This document shows positions 55,326 to 62,465 of a stretch of DNA of 64,000 nucleotides, piece after piece (positions within the stretch are counted from its first letter, which is position 1; each line of letters opens with the position of its first letter). The position numbers and the translations under genes are program-made. Location of the stretch: contig JAJFBE010000003.1 of NCBI GenBank assembly GCA_020697255.1, positions 206,203-270,202 on the forward strand, read 5' to 3'. Source of the stretch: Burkholderiales bacterium. GTDB taxonomy: Bacteria; Pseudomonadota; Gammaproteobacteria; Burkholderiales; UBA11063. Below the pieces are notes generated by a model. That model saw only the letters and a program-made list of their open reading frames with translations, was not told the origin of the DNA and did not search any database.

Positions 55326-55979
55326 ATGGCAAGTGGTAATAAGAATGAGTCTGTAGTGAGCAAGACGCCAAACTCAAATTTAACATCTAATTTACAATAT
55401 TTAATGAAAAAGACCAGGGTTACGTCAGTAGATTTGGCTGAAAGTGTCAAGGTTTCTGCCGAATTAATAGGAAAGCTAAAGAACGGTTGGTTGAGTAACC
55501 CCTCCTTAAAGGTATTAGCCGGAATTGCCAGACATTTTAATCTAACATTACAAGAGTTAGTTTTCGCCGATTTAAAAAATATTGGTAACCATATCATAGA
55601 AAAGCAGATAAACTACATTCCAGTAGTTGACTGGGCAAAAATTAAGTCATGGAAAGATGAATCACCGGTTGGGTCGGTTGTTGTGGAAAATAGTTCCCGG
55701 GATAGTATGTTTGCGCTTCATCTGGTTCATGATTATGGCGAATTTAAGAGCGGATCATATGTTTTTGTAAATACACAGAAAAAGCCGAAAAGTAATGATT
55801 ATGTTATAGTATTAAATAAAGACAGCGGAACTGCAAACATAAAAAAACTGATCGTTGAAGATTTTTATTATTTGCAAAGTGTTATTGCCGATCTGGGCAA
55901 TGTTGTTAAGTACAATGAGCAGGAACATCAAATATACGGAGTTATTGTCGGATATCAAAATACTAAATTTTTTGAGTGA
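55326..55979 (+). CDS. HTH regulator with S24/LexA-like C-terminal domain
   Basis: The 217-residue protein has an N-terminal Xre-type helix-turn-helix (about 20-85: LQYLMKKTRVTSVDLAESVK, SNPSLKVLAGIARHFNLTLQ) and a C-terminal peptidase S24-like fold (about 98-215). SSRDSMFALH places Ser127 where the S24 nucleophile lies, and NIKKLIVED supplies candidate Lys residues 173/174. No clear Ala-Gly or Cys-Gly cleavage site precedes the domain, so it may be a non-cleaving phage-repressor-like regulator. GAGGTG lies five bases before ATG 55326. Confidence 0.8.
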   Translation: MASGNKNESVVSKTPNSNLTSNLQYLMKKTRVTSVDLAESVKVSAELIGKLKNGWLSNPSLKVLAGIARHFNLTLQELVFADLKNIGNHIIEKQINYIPVVDWAKIKSWKDESPVGSVVVENSSRDSMFALHLVHDYGEFKSGSYVFVNTQKKPKSNDYVIVLNKDSGTANIKKLIVEDFYYLQSVIADLGNVVKYNEQEHQIYGVIVGYQNTKFFE

Positions 55980-56065
55980 TTTTACTTAGCCAAGTTGAAA
56001 TCACATGGCTGTGATTCCAACTTGTTTGAGTTAATTACGCTTAAGTTTATATTGGGGGGTCGGTC

Positions 56066-57544
56066 ATGCCAAAAAGTAACATATTATCTATTAATCAAGA
56101 AGAGCTACAGCGCGAGCGTGATAAATTCCAAAGAATGGTTGAACGAGTTTCGCATGATATTCGTTCGCCTTTAAGTAGCCTGTCTATGATAGTTGGCATG
56201 TGTACCGGTATTCCCGAAGAAGATAGGGTTGCTTTAAGAAGCGCAATAACCAGAATAAACGATATTGCCAATAGTTTAAACACCGAATATCAAAACATCA
56301 GTCATAGAAAAGCATCCGCAGTAACTGACCAATATGACTCACTATTAGTATCAACGGCTTTACTCGAAATTTTAGGTGAAAAAAGGTATCAGTATAAACT
56401 GCTGAATGTGCGTTTTGAGCATAACTTTAGCCAAGATAGTAATTTTGCATTTACAAGTATTGAGGCCACTGTATTTAAACGTATAATATCCCACATCTTG
56501 AACAACTCTGTTGATGCGGTAGATCGCAATACAGGGGTTGTGACAATTCGACTGTCCCTTGAAAATAATATGATTAAAATTGTTGTTCAGGATAACGGAC
56601 GCGGGATGTCCGAAAAGGTAATTAATCATATTATGCAAACTGCGCGTCCCGAAGGAGATGCTTTAGAAAATACCACTGGTTTAATATATGTACGACACAC
56701 TTTAGAAGAAAATCAGGGTTCATTGTTGGTAACTTCAGAAGTTGGTCGGGGCACTAAAATAACACTATCTTTTCCCAAAATTAGTACACCAATATGGCTC
56801 GCTGATAAGATTGAGCTAAATGGTGATGATTTGGTGGTAATTTTAGATGATGAACCATCTATCCACGGGGCATGGAATTCACGATTCAGGTTGCACACCA
56901 AACGCGTAGCGATTAAGCATTTTGAATCAGGTCGGGAAGTTATAAATTTTATCAACTACCTGCCATTGGAAAAGCAGAAAAAAATATTTTTATTAGCTGA
57001 TTATGAGCTGCAAAATCAGGATTTAAATGGTTTGGATGTTATAGAGCAGTTAAAATCTGTACGCTCAGTTTTAGTTACCAGTCATTTTGCCAGTAGAAAA
57101 TTGAGAGCTGACGTTCAGGCGGCAAAAGCTAAAATTTTACCTAAAATGTTAGCCCCGGAGGTTACTATTACCATTGATGCCAGGGTTGAGCCGGCAGAAG
57201 GCAAAAAAGAAGTTAATATGATATTTGCTGATGATGATAAAGAGTTTGTTACAAATATGATACGTGGCTTTTTTGCCGGGCAGTATGTAGAAACATTTTT
57301 TGATCCGGAGCATTTGCTGCAGGATATTCTTAAATACAAAAAAAATACCAAAATTTGTCTGGACAATAACTTTGAAAAATCAGGTATTAAAGGGATTGAA
57401 ATTGCCCAGCGCTTGTATGAGAAGGGGTTTACCAATTTATATATGTTGTCCGGTAATGATATAGATTCTGCAGAGGCACCAGATTATTTGCGTGTGATTT
57501 TAAAAAATGATCTTGATGGAATTAAACGCATGCGTGATGCTTAG
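56066..57544 (+). CDS. soluble hybrid histidine kinase with two receiver domains
   Basis: The 492-residue protein begins almost at once with a HisKA domain: RMVERVSHDIRSPLSSLSMI, phospho-acceptor His30. The HATPase domain has the N box HILNNSVDAV and G boxes DNGRGMSE and TTGLIYVRH (about 140-236). Two receiver domains follow: REC1 about 255-365 with Asp312 (LLADYEL), Thr/Ser in VLVTSH and Lys356 or 360; REC2 about 382-490 with Asp433 (CLDNNFE), Ser462 and Lys480. There is no membrane segment or sensor domain, so input must come through a partner or the receiver domains. GGGGGG precedes the ATG. The next gene is a LuxR-type regulator. Confidence 0.88.
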   Translation: MPKSNILSINQEELQRERDKFQRMVERVSHDIRSPLSSLSMIVGMCTGIPEEDRVALRSAITRINDIANSLNTEYQNISHRKASAVTDQYDSLLVSTALLEILGEKRYQYKLLNVRFEHNFSQDSNFAFTSIEATVFKRIISHILNNSVDAVDRNTGVVTIRLSLENNMIKIVVQDNGRGMSEKVINHIMQTARPEGDALENTTGLIYVRHTLEENQGSLLVTSEVGRGTKITLSFPKISTPIWLADKIELNGDDLVVILDDEPSIHGAWNSRFRLHTKRVAIKHFESGREVINFINYLPLEKQKKIFLLADYELQNQDLNGLDVIEQLKSVRSVLVTSHFASRKLRADVQAAKAKILPKMLAPEVTITIDARVEPAEGKKEVNMIFADDDKEFVTNMIRGFFAGQYVETFFDPEHLLQDILKYKKNTKICLDNNFEKSGIKGIEIAQRLYEKGFTNLYMLSGNDIDSAEAPDYLRVILKNDLDGIKRMRDA

Positions 57545-57558
57545 AGCTTCAGCTCTAA
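57541..57558 (+). other. small perfect hairpin at the histidine kinase stop
   Basis: TTAGAGC and GCTCTAA flank TTCA, beginning within the last codons. No T-run follows, so it is not a standard terminator; it may protect the 3' end or reduce read-through. Confidence 0.4.
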
Positions 57559-57596
57559 ATAGTAAGTGAATTTGATATATAGTCGTATTTTAGAAA

Positions 57597-57632
57597 ACTA
57601 AATAAGATGTTTTACGAGATGTCTTATTTAGT
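57597..57632 (+). promoter_or_regulatory. long hairpin in the 5' leader of the LuxR-type gene
   Basis: Perfect 11-base arms ACTAAATAAGA and TCTTATTTAGT are extended inward by wobble pairs in RNA. It ends about 20 bases before the start codon and lacks a T-run, so it could control translation or be an operator. Confidence 0.5.
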
Positions 57633-57652
57633 ACTTTAATATGAGAGAAAAT

Positions 57653-58522
57653 ATGTCAAATGCACCAAAAATATTCTTACCAAATGAGGACTTTTACCAT
57701 AATCATATAACATTCACTTCAGTTGGTGTTATAAAGGAAATGTTAAAAGAGCTAAGTGGAATTGGCCTTACTTATTTTACTTTTGATCGTACATATACTG
57801 ATGGATCCCATTTGAGATTAACCAGTTCTGGTGAATGGATAGAGTATTACTATCGTCAAAAATTGTATGATGTGGCGATTTTTGAAAAAAATCCGGCCAT
57901 GTTTAGTAATGGAGTACTTTTCTGGTCTTGGTTAAATCGTGATCCGGTATATTCCAAAGCAGCATTACATGATATAGATCATGGGCTAACAATTGTTCAA
58001 TCACATAAATTATACTGTGATTTTTTTCATTTTGGAACATATGTAAATAACCCAATCTCTGAAGCTACATTACTTTCCCAACTAGACTGCTTGCATAAAT
58101 TTATTGCAGTATTTAAGCAAAAAGCGCGAGGGTTAATTAAGAAATCTGAGGTAGCCAGATTTATATTACCCACCAAGTCAAATACACAATATGAAATAAA
58201 AGATGTGGTGGGAGCAAATAATCTTAGTGCTTTAGAGCAAGGTGAGATAAAACGGTTTTATTTGGGTGATGAATTTGGTGATGTATACTTGACTGGTAAG
58301 GAAATGCAAATACTTTTACATTTATGCAATGGTAATAAATTGGTTGATGTTGCTAAAATGTTATTTATTTCCGAAAAAACTGCAGAAACACATATTGGGA
58401 ATATAAAAAATAAGTTAAAATGCCGTACAATGTTTGAATTGGGAGCGGCCAGCCAAAACCTGGGGCTGCAAAATATCTCTTTCAAAGCAAGACAATTTTC
58501 AGGTGCTAAAAGATATGCTTGA
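57653..58522 (+). CDS. LuxR-family transcriptional regulator
   Basis: The 289-residue protein has a C-terminal LuxR helix-turn-helix (about 215-275): LTGKEMQILLHLCNGNKLVD, AKMLFISEKTAETHIGNIKN and KLKCRTMFEL. The N-terminal 200 residues resemble the ligand-binding half of LuxR-type proteins only loosely (FDRTYTDGSHLRLTSSGEWI, SWLNRDPVYSKA). I cannot say whether a homoserine lactone is bound; no luxI-like gene is in the window. ATG 57653, preceded by GAGAG, is preferred over ATG 57641. The position after the hybrid kinase suggests a shared circuit. Confidence 0.82.
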   Translation: MSNAPKIFLPNEDFYHNHITFTSVGVIKEMLKELSGIGLTYFTFDRTYTDGSHLRLTSSGEWIEYYYRQKLYDVAIFEKNPAMFSNGVLFWSWLNRDPVYSKAALHDIDHGLTIVQSHKLYCDFFHFGTYVNNPISEATLLSQLDCLHKFIAVFKQKARGLIKKSEVARFILPTKSNTQYEIKDVVGANNLSALEQGEIKRFYLGDEFGDVYLTGKEMQILLHLCNGNKLVDVAKMLFISEKTAETHIGNIKNKLKCRTMFELGAASQNLGLQNISFKARQFSGAKRYA

Positions 58523-58573
58523 GGTAATAGCAATTCACCATTACTTATTAAAATTAATTGTAGCTGCAGTTAG

Positions 58574-58669
58574 AGTAAAGAACAGGTTGTTTATACTGCC
58601 AAGCTGGGGGCTCATGCAATTATAATTCCGCCAGCTGTTTTTAATGAATTTATCGGTACAGAATTTTAA
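58574..58669 (+). pseudogene. short coding-like remnant
   Basis: One frame reads YTAKLGAHAIIIPPAVFNEF then stops. The IIIPPAVFNE pattern is reminiscent of PIN/DUF3368-like proteins, but the fragment is only 31 residues with a stop before it and no start codon. It is at best a gene tail. Confidence 0.25.
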
Positions 58670-58749
58670 AAAAATTAAAAAATAGGGGTTTACCCTGATA
58701 GTAAAATAGTGGTAGTTTATATTATAGTATCGGTGTAGAGAAAGAGTTT

Positions 58750-59037
58750 AGTAGTAATTGTTCGTAGCCGAGCCATTACTAGCAGATTTTTGTTGCTAAC
58801 AACTTAGTTTAGCAATTCAAATTTGCTTATGTGCCAGCTTTTAAAGCTGAAGAAGCGCATAAAATATTTTGAAAATATGAGTGCTGCAGCTAATGTGCTA
58901 TTTATTTAAGAGTAGTCATGTCACGCGGTTGTTCGTATCATGTATATCAGGGAAGTGTCATGGATTTGAGCACCTGGTTACCCCCCGCAACAATGTTGCC
59001 CGGTGGCCTAATGCTCAGGTTTTATGGCACTTTTTTT
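58750..59037 (+). ncRNA. candidate structured non-coding RNA ending in a complex terminator hairpin
   Basis: A 290-base stretch without a convincing gene contains consecutive stems: TAGTAAT/ATTACTA (58752-58780); TTGCTAA/TTAGCAA near 58793-58818; TATGTGC/GCGCATA enclosing AGCTTT/AAAGCT near 58828-58861; ATATTTT/AAAATAT near 58864. The last is an 78-base hairpin at 58954-59031: outer AGTGTCAT/ATGGCACT, then GAGCA/TGCTC, GGTTACC/GGTGGCC (with two wobbles) and GCAAC/GTTGC around AAT. A run of seven T follows, so transcription is from left to right. The internal loops are asymmetric, as in riboswitch or 6S-type RNAs, but I do not recognise a known class. A TATAGT-like -10 near 58724 is possible. 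Confidence 0.5.
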
Positions 59038-59042
59038 ATTCT

Positions 59043-60089
59043 TTAAAATAATTGCAGTTGTTCTGGCAGGCGGTTATTATTATCAAAGTGCACTCCAATT
59101 CCCAGTAGACGTATTTTGTTTATAATTGCTATGCTTTTTAGTAAATATATAAAAGTTTCCAGATTGACTGAATGACTGCTTATCTCCACCGACTTTACTT
59201 TAAAATTATTAAACTTAACCTTAACAAATTGATTTTTAATTTTATAATCATATCCCATATCATTTAAGCGAAGTTGCAGCTTATCATATAATGTCAATAA
59301 GTTATTTTGCAATTGAAAATGATTATCAATATCAGTTATAAAAGTAGTTTCAACGCTCAGGGATTTTCTGGGCCTGTCTGGTTCTACTGCCCGTAAATCA
59401 ATTCCGCGTGATTGATTATATAAAGTATGGCCAAATTTGCCAAACTTATTAATAAGTTCGGCTAATGTATATGTTTGCAAATCGGCACATGTTTTTATAT
59501 TCATATGGTGTAGTTTTATTAAAGTGACCTTGCCTACGCCAAAAATTTTTTGGACCGGAAGATTTGCTACAAATTGATTAACCATAGGTGGAGAAATAAC
59601 AAATAAACCATTTGGCTTGTTCCAGCCGCTGGCTACTTTAGCCAAAAACTTATTTGGGGCAACACCTGCAGAAGCGGTTAAGCTGACCTCTTCCCATATC
59701 CGTTTTTGAATATCCCGGGCAATCAAGGTGGCGCTATTATTATGGCTTTGGTTATTGGTTACATCGAGATATGCTTCATCCAATGCTAAGGGCTCAACCA
59801 GATCAGTAAACTCATGAAAAATATTATGAATAATCTTTGCGGTTTTTTTGTATTTACTCATATTTACGGGGATGATAATCAAATCCGGGCATCTGCTTTT
59901 GGCAATCTGGCTGGACATCGCAGAATGAACCCCAAATTTACGGGCTATATAATTGCAGGTACATAATACACTACGTTGGCTCGTACCACCTACTGCTACC
60001 GGTTTATTAATTAGTTCAGGATTATCTCTTATCTCAATTGCTGCATAAAAGCAGTCCATATCAATATGAATAATTTTGTGATTTATCAT
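59043..60089 (-). CDS. dinB: DNA polymerase IV (Y family)
   Basis: DinB is an error-prone translesion polymerase. The 348-residue protein has HIDMDCFYAAIEIRDNPELI (catalytic Asp), VPVNMSKYKKTAKIIHNIFH, LALDEAYLDVTNN (catalytic Asp-Glu), ASAGVAPNKFLAKVASGWNKP, a helix-hairpin-helix thumb (IFGVGKVTLIKLHHMNIKTC) and the little-finger domain. The C-terminus ends RLPEQLQLF, a beta-clamp-binding motif. The end abuts the T-run of the plus-strand RNA candidate. It stands alone on the minus strand. Confidence 0.95.
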   Translation of the reverse strand: MINHKIIHIDMDCFYAAIEIRDNPELINKPVAVGGTSQRSVLCTCNYIARKFGVHSAMSSQIAKSRCPDLIIIPVNMSKYKKTAKIIHNIFHEFTDLVEPLALDEAYLDVTNNQSHNNSATLIARDIQKRIWEEVSLTASAGVAPNKFLAKVASGWNKPNGLFVISPPMVNQFVANLPVQKIFGVGKVTLIKLHHMNIKTCADLQTYTLAELINKFGKFGHTLYNQSRGIDLRAVEPDRPRKSLSVETTFITDIDNHFQLQNNLLTLYDKLQLRLNDMGYDYKIKNQFVKVKFNNFKVKSVEISSHSVNLETFIYLLKSIAIINKIRLLGIGVHFDNNNRLPEQLQLF

Positions 60090-60468
60090 GTGACCTGTTA
60101 TCCCTGCAAAAGCTGGGATCCAAACAATATAATGACTATGGCAGTTTGCCGGTAGTTATTTTAACATGTGTTACCGCAGCCAAATATTTTTATTAAGTCA
60201 GTCATAATACTGGTGTGGACGATATATAATGTATTAGATGTCGTAAAACTAATAGTTCCAAAAACTTTAATAGATTTTAGTATGCATTAACACAAGTATA
60301 TATGGATATAACTTTAAGTTCATATAAAATATTACATAACCTTGTCTGTATGTATTATAATCTCGCAGTTATAATGGCTAGTATTCATAATTTTGAAAAG
60401 ATAGGCGATTTAAAATTATGCATAAAGTGGTTTTATAGATTTAAATACATAAGAAAGAGTAGTAAAAT
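60090..60468. other. 379-base intergenic region between dinB and the 60469 gene
   Basis: Apart from the palindrome at 60100 it is AT-rich. TATAAT at 60356-60361 is a possible -10 box for the downstream gene with a weak TTACAT 18 bases before it. No ORF or further repeat was noticed. Confidence 0.4.
60100..60119. repeat. dRS3-related palindrome upstream of dinB
   Basis: ATCCCTGC and GCTGGGAT (one mismatch) flank AAAA, 11 bases before the dinB start. It is a diverged relative of the ATTCCC-N8-GGGAAT repeats. Confidence 0.5.
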
Positions 60469-61281
60469 ATGCAGTTAAAAAACCAATGCATACAGGTTTC
60501 GTATGTGAAAATAAATTTAAAATATGAGATTACCGGTTATAACCAAAATTTTATTAATTTTTTTGGTTTGGAAAACAATGGGAATTTATTCGGACAGCTC
60601 ATTAGTAATGTTATTCCGGGCGTCACTCAGAAGGTATATCTAAAATTATGTGCATCAGGTGGTGATAGGCCTGGATCTTTTCTGATATTTAGAAACCATA
60701 GTTTAGCCCAAGTTACAGAGCCATTAGTTTCAATTATATATGTTTTGGTAACTAAAGAGTCTGATGCAATAATTGTAAGACTAGTAAATTGGTTAAATTG
60801 GATTTGGCAACTTAATTCTTCGATAGATAATAATTATAATATGATTACCCATATGGATGAATCCAAACATCGGAAGAAAATTGCGCAGCTATCAGAGATG
60901 TATTGGTTTAAATCACTAAGCCCCCTAATGATGCATATACCAAATGGGTTTATTGGAATGATTAGTTCCTGGGCATTTTTTGATATATTAAAAATATTTA
61001 ATAATAAGCGGGGGGAGAATCACTTTTCCAAGGATTATAACCGGGATATGCTAAGTCGAATCCGGCATAGTATAAAAAAAGATCATGGATTAAAAAAGCA
61101 TGTAGAGGTTAGTGATATTTTAAAGGATAACCTGCTAATTAATCTAAGGTATAACAATGAATTATTTATACCTTATTCGGTGTTAAAGGAAGATATTGTA
61201 TTATCTGCGGATAAAGATATGTTATTAGAATATATTTTAAATATGTCATTTCATGAAATGAATACCATAAACCAAAAGTAA
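60469..61281 (+). CDS. unrecognised protein with a possible N-terminal PAS-like region
   Basis: The 270-residue protein has no signal peptide or membrane helix. The first 110 residues have a PAS-like flavour: YVKINLKYEITGYNQNFINF followed by FFGLENNGNLFGQLISNVIP, and a strand-rich middle (PLVSIIYVLVTKESDAIIVR). The remainder is helical and basic (RDMLSRIRHSIKKDHGLKKH, KEDIVLSADKDMLLEYILNM) without a helix-turn-helix or kinase that I can see. It may be a signalling or adaptor protein linked to the regulatory genes upstream; this is inference from position only. Confidence 0.55.
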   Translation: MQLKNQCIQVSYVKINLKYEITGYNQNFINFFGLENNGNLFGQLISNVIPGVTQKVYLKLCASGGDRPGSFLIFRNHSLAQVTEPLVSIIYVLVTKESDAIIVRLVNWLNWIWQLNSSIDNNYNMITHMDESKHRKKIAQLSEMYWFKSLSPLMMHIPNGFIGMISSWAFFDILKIFNNKRGENHFSKDYNRDMLSRIRHSIKKDHGLKKHVEVSDILKDNLLINLRYNNELFIPYSVLKEDIVLSADKDMLLEYILNMSFHEMNTINQK

Positions 61282-61297
61282 ACCATATTTTATAGAT

Positions 61298-62047
61298 TTA
61301 ATATATATAAAATATATTATAGCGTGCCTTGCTTTGAGTAGGGTGAAGATTAAGTCGATATTGGTCTACTAATAAGCAAGTTTCCCTAGAGGTAAAAGTA
61401 TAGCGGCCATTTTCTATCAGGCTTTGCGGTGTTGCAATTAAAGTTGTTGCCTGTGACTGACATTGATTTTTTAGCATTTTATTTGCAGCACAGTATATAA
61501 AAATCTCATTTAGGTGTAACGACCAATGGTCACTATCTAGAATAAGAAATTTATTTGCTAAATTGGGGCAAAGCAGATAATCAATGACGAATTCTGAATT
61601 GCCGAATAATGCAGGTTTACAATTTGGTTCCGTTGGTTCCAGGCCTTTATTACATTGAAGATTTAGCGGTCCTTGATTATGTGTTATAAAATAAAAATAG
61701 CGTTCTTCAACTGTTGGGTATGATAATAATTGCGCTATATCTGTATCTGACCAGTTCCCATCATTTTTTAAAATAAATGCTATAGAGCTATCTACACCAT
61801 CATAAAAAATCTGATCATTTATGATACAGTCATTACTAGTAATAGGTGTAGACTCTACCCCAAATCCACACATATCATTTCCTAAAGGAGGAAGGTTATT
61901 GTACATTTGTGTAACCAAATCCGCGTTAATATTACCATTCCCTCCAGCACCACTTGCGCCACCGGTTATGCATCCAGATAACGCTGCGATGCAAAGTAGT
62001 AAAAACAAGATTAAAGACAAAGAGTTTTTTTGTAATAATTTGTTCAT
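61298..62047 (-). CDS. lipoprotein of unknown function with Gly-rich tether
   Basis: A signal peptide with lipobox (ALSGC, Cys near residue 26) is followed by a Gly-rich linker (ITGGASGAGGNGN). The mature 220 residues contain about ten cysteines, for example NDMCGFGVE, SNDCIIND, LQCNKG and PNCKPA, suggesting disulfide-stabilised structure outside the cytoplasm. No family recognised. It points away from the phosphoesterase lipoprotein gene, with a 400-base region between that contains a coding remnant. Confidence 0.7.
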   Translation of the reverse strand: MNKLLQKNSLSLILFLLLCIAALSGCITGGASGAGGNGNINADLVTQMYNNLPPLGNDMCGFGVESTPITSNDCIINDQIFYDGVDSSIAFILKNDGNWSDTDIAQLLSYPTVEERYFYFITHNQGPLNLQCNKGLEPTEPNCKPALFGNSEFVIDYLLCPNLANKFLILDSDHWSLHLNEIFIYCAANKMLKNQCQSQATTLIATPQSLIENGRYTFTSRETCLLVDQYRLNLHPTQSKARYNIFYIY

Positions 62048-62082
62048 AGCGATCCCATAAATTTTATAATAATTTTCGTGTA

Positions 62083-62199
62083 TTAGTATTTAACCAAATC
62101 ACCATTTTCATCCAGTGTGGCAATCAGGGCAGCTAATTGATCCCAGAGATAATACTGGTCATATTTAATTCTGTTTGAATAGAGTGAGTACTTATTATA
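62083..62199 (-). pseudogene. C-terminal gene remnant
   Basis: A minus-strand frame reads YDQYYLWDQLAALIATLDEN and ends naturally at LVKY. Codon use looks coding, but there is no start and a stop lies directly upstream, so only 38 residues remain. The WDQLAALIATL segment recalls the C-terminal part of inosine-uridine nucleoside hydrolases, with low confidence. Confidence 0.35.
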
Positions 62200-62405
62200 T
62201 CATAAGGATTTTGTTAGTTGGGTGCTGCCGATGTTGCCAGCTCACTATATAAGCGTATACATAAATGCGATACTCTTATTTTGATTCTCTGGGATATAAA
62301 GCATACACATAAATTTACATATTAAGAACTATATCATTTTCAAGAATAACCATAAGCTTATATTGCCCCGAATATTTAGCTTAAATTGTTATAAACGGTT
62401 AGGAA

Positions 62406-62434
62406 TTGTTTTTTTAAAAGGTTCATGTTACAAT
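62406..62434 (+). promoter_or_regulatory. putative extended -10 promoter for the phosphoesterase gene
   Basis: TTGTTT (62406-62411) and TACAAT (62429-62434) are 17 bases apart; TG precedes the -10 by one base, giving an extended -10. It lies about 30 bases before the start codon. Confidence 0.5.
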
Positions 62435-62465
62435 CTGAGGTAAAATAAGTAGAGTGGGTGAAATT

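Larger units (their letters stand above)
62048..62465. other. 418-base intergenic region between two lipoprotein genes
   Basis: It holds the coding remnant at 62083-62199 and, near its right end, the promoter listed at 62406. The rest shows no repeat or gene. Confidence 0.45.

Noticed and set aside
58918..59046. 42-codon plus-strand ORF ending at the dinB stop
   Set aside because: It coincides with the strongly paired terminator hairpin, and pairing explains the sequence better than coding.
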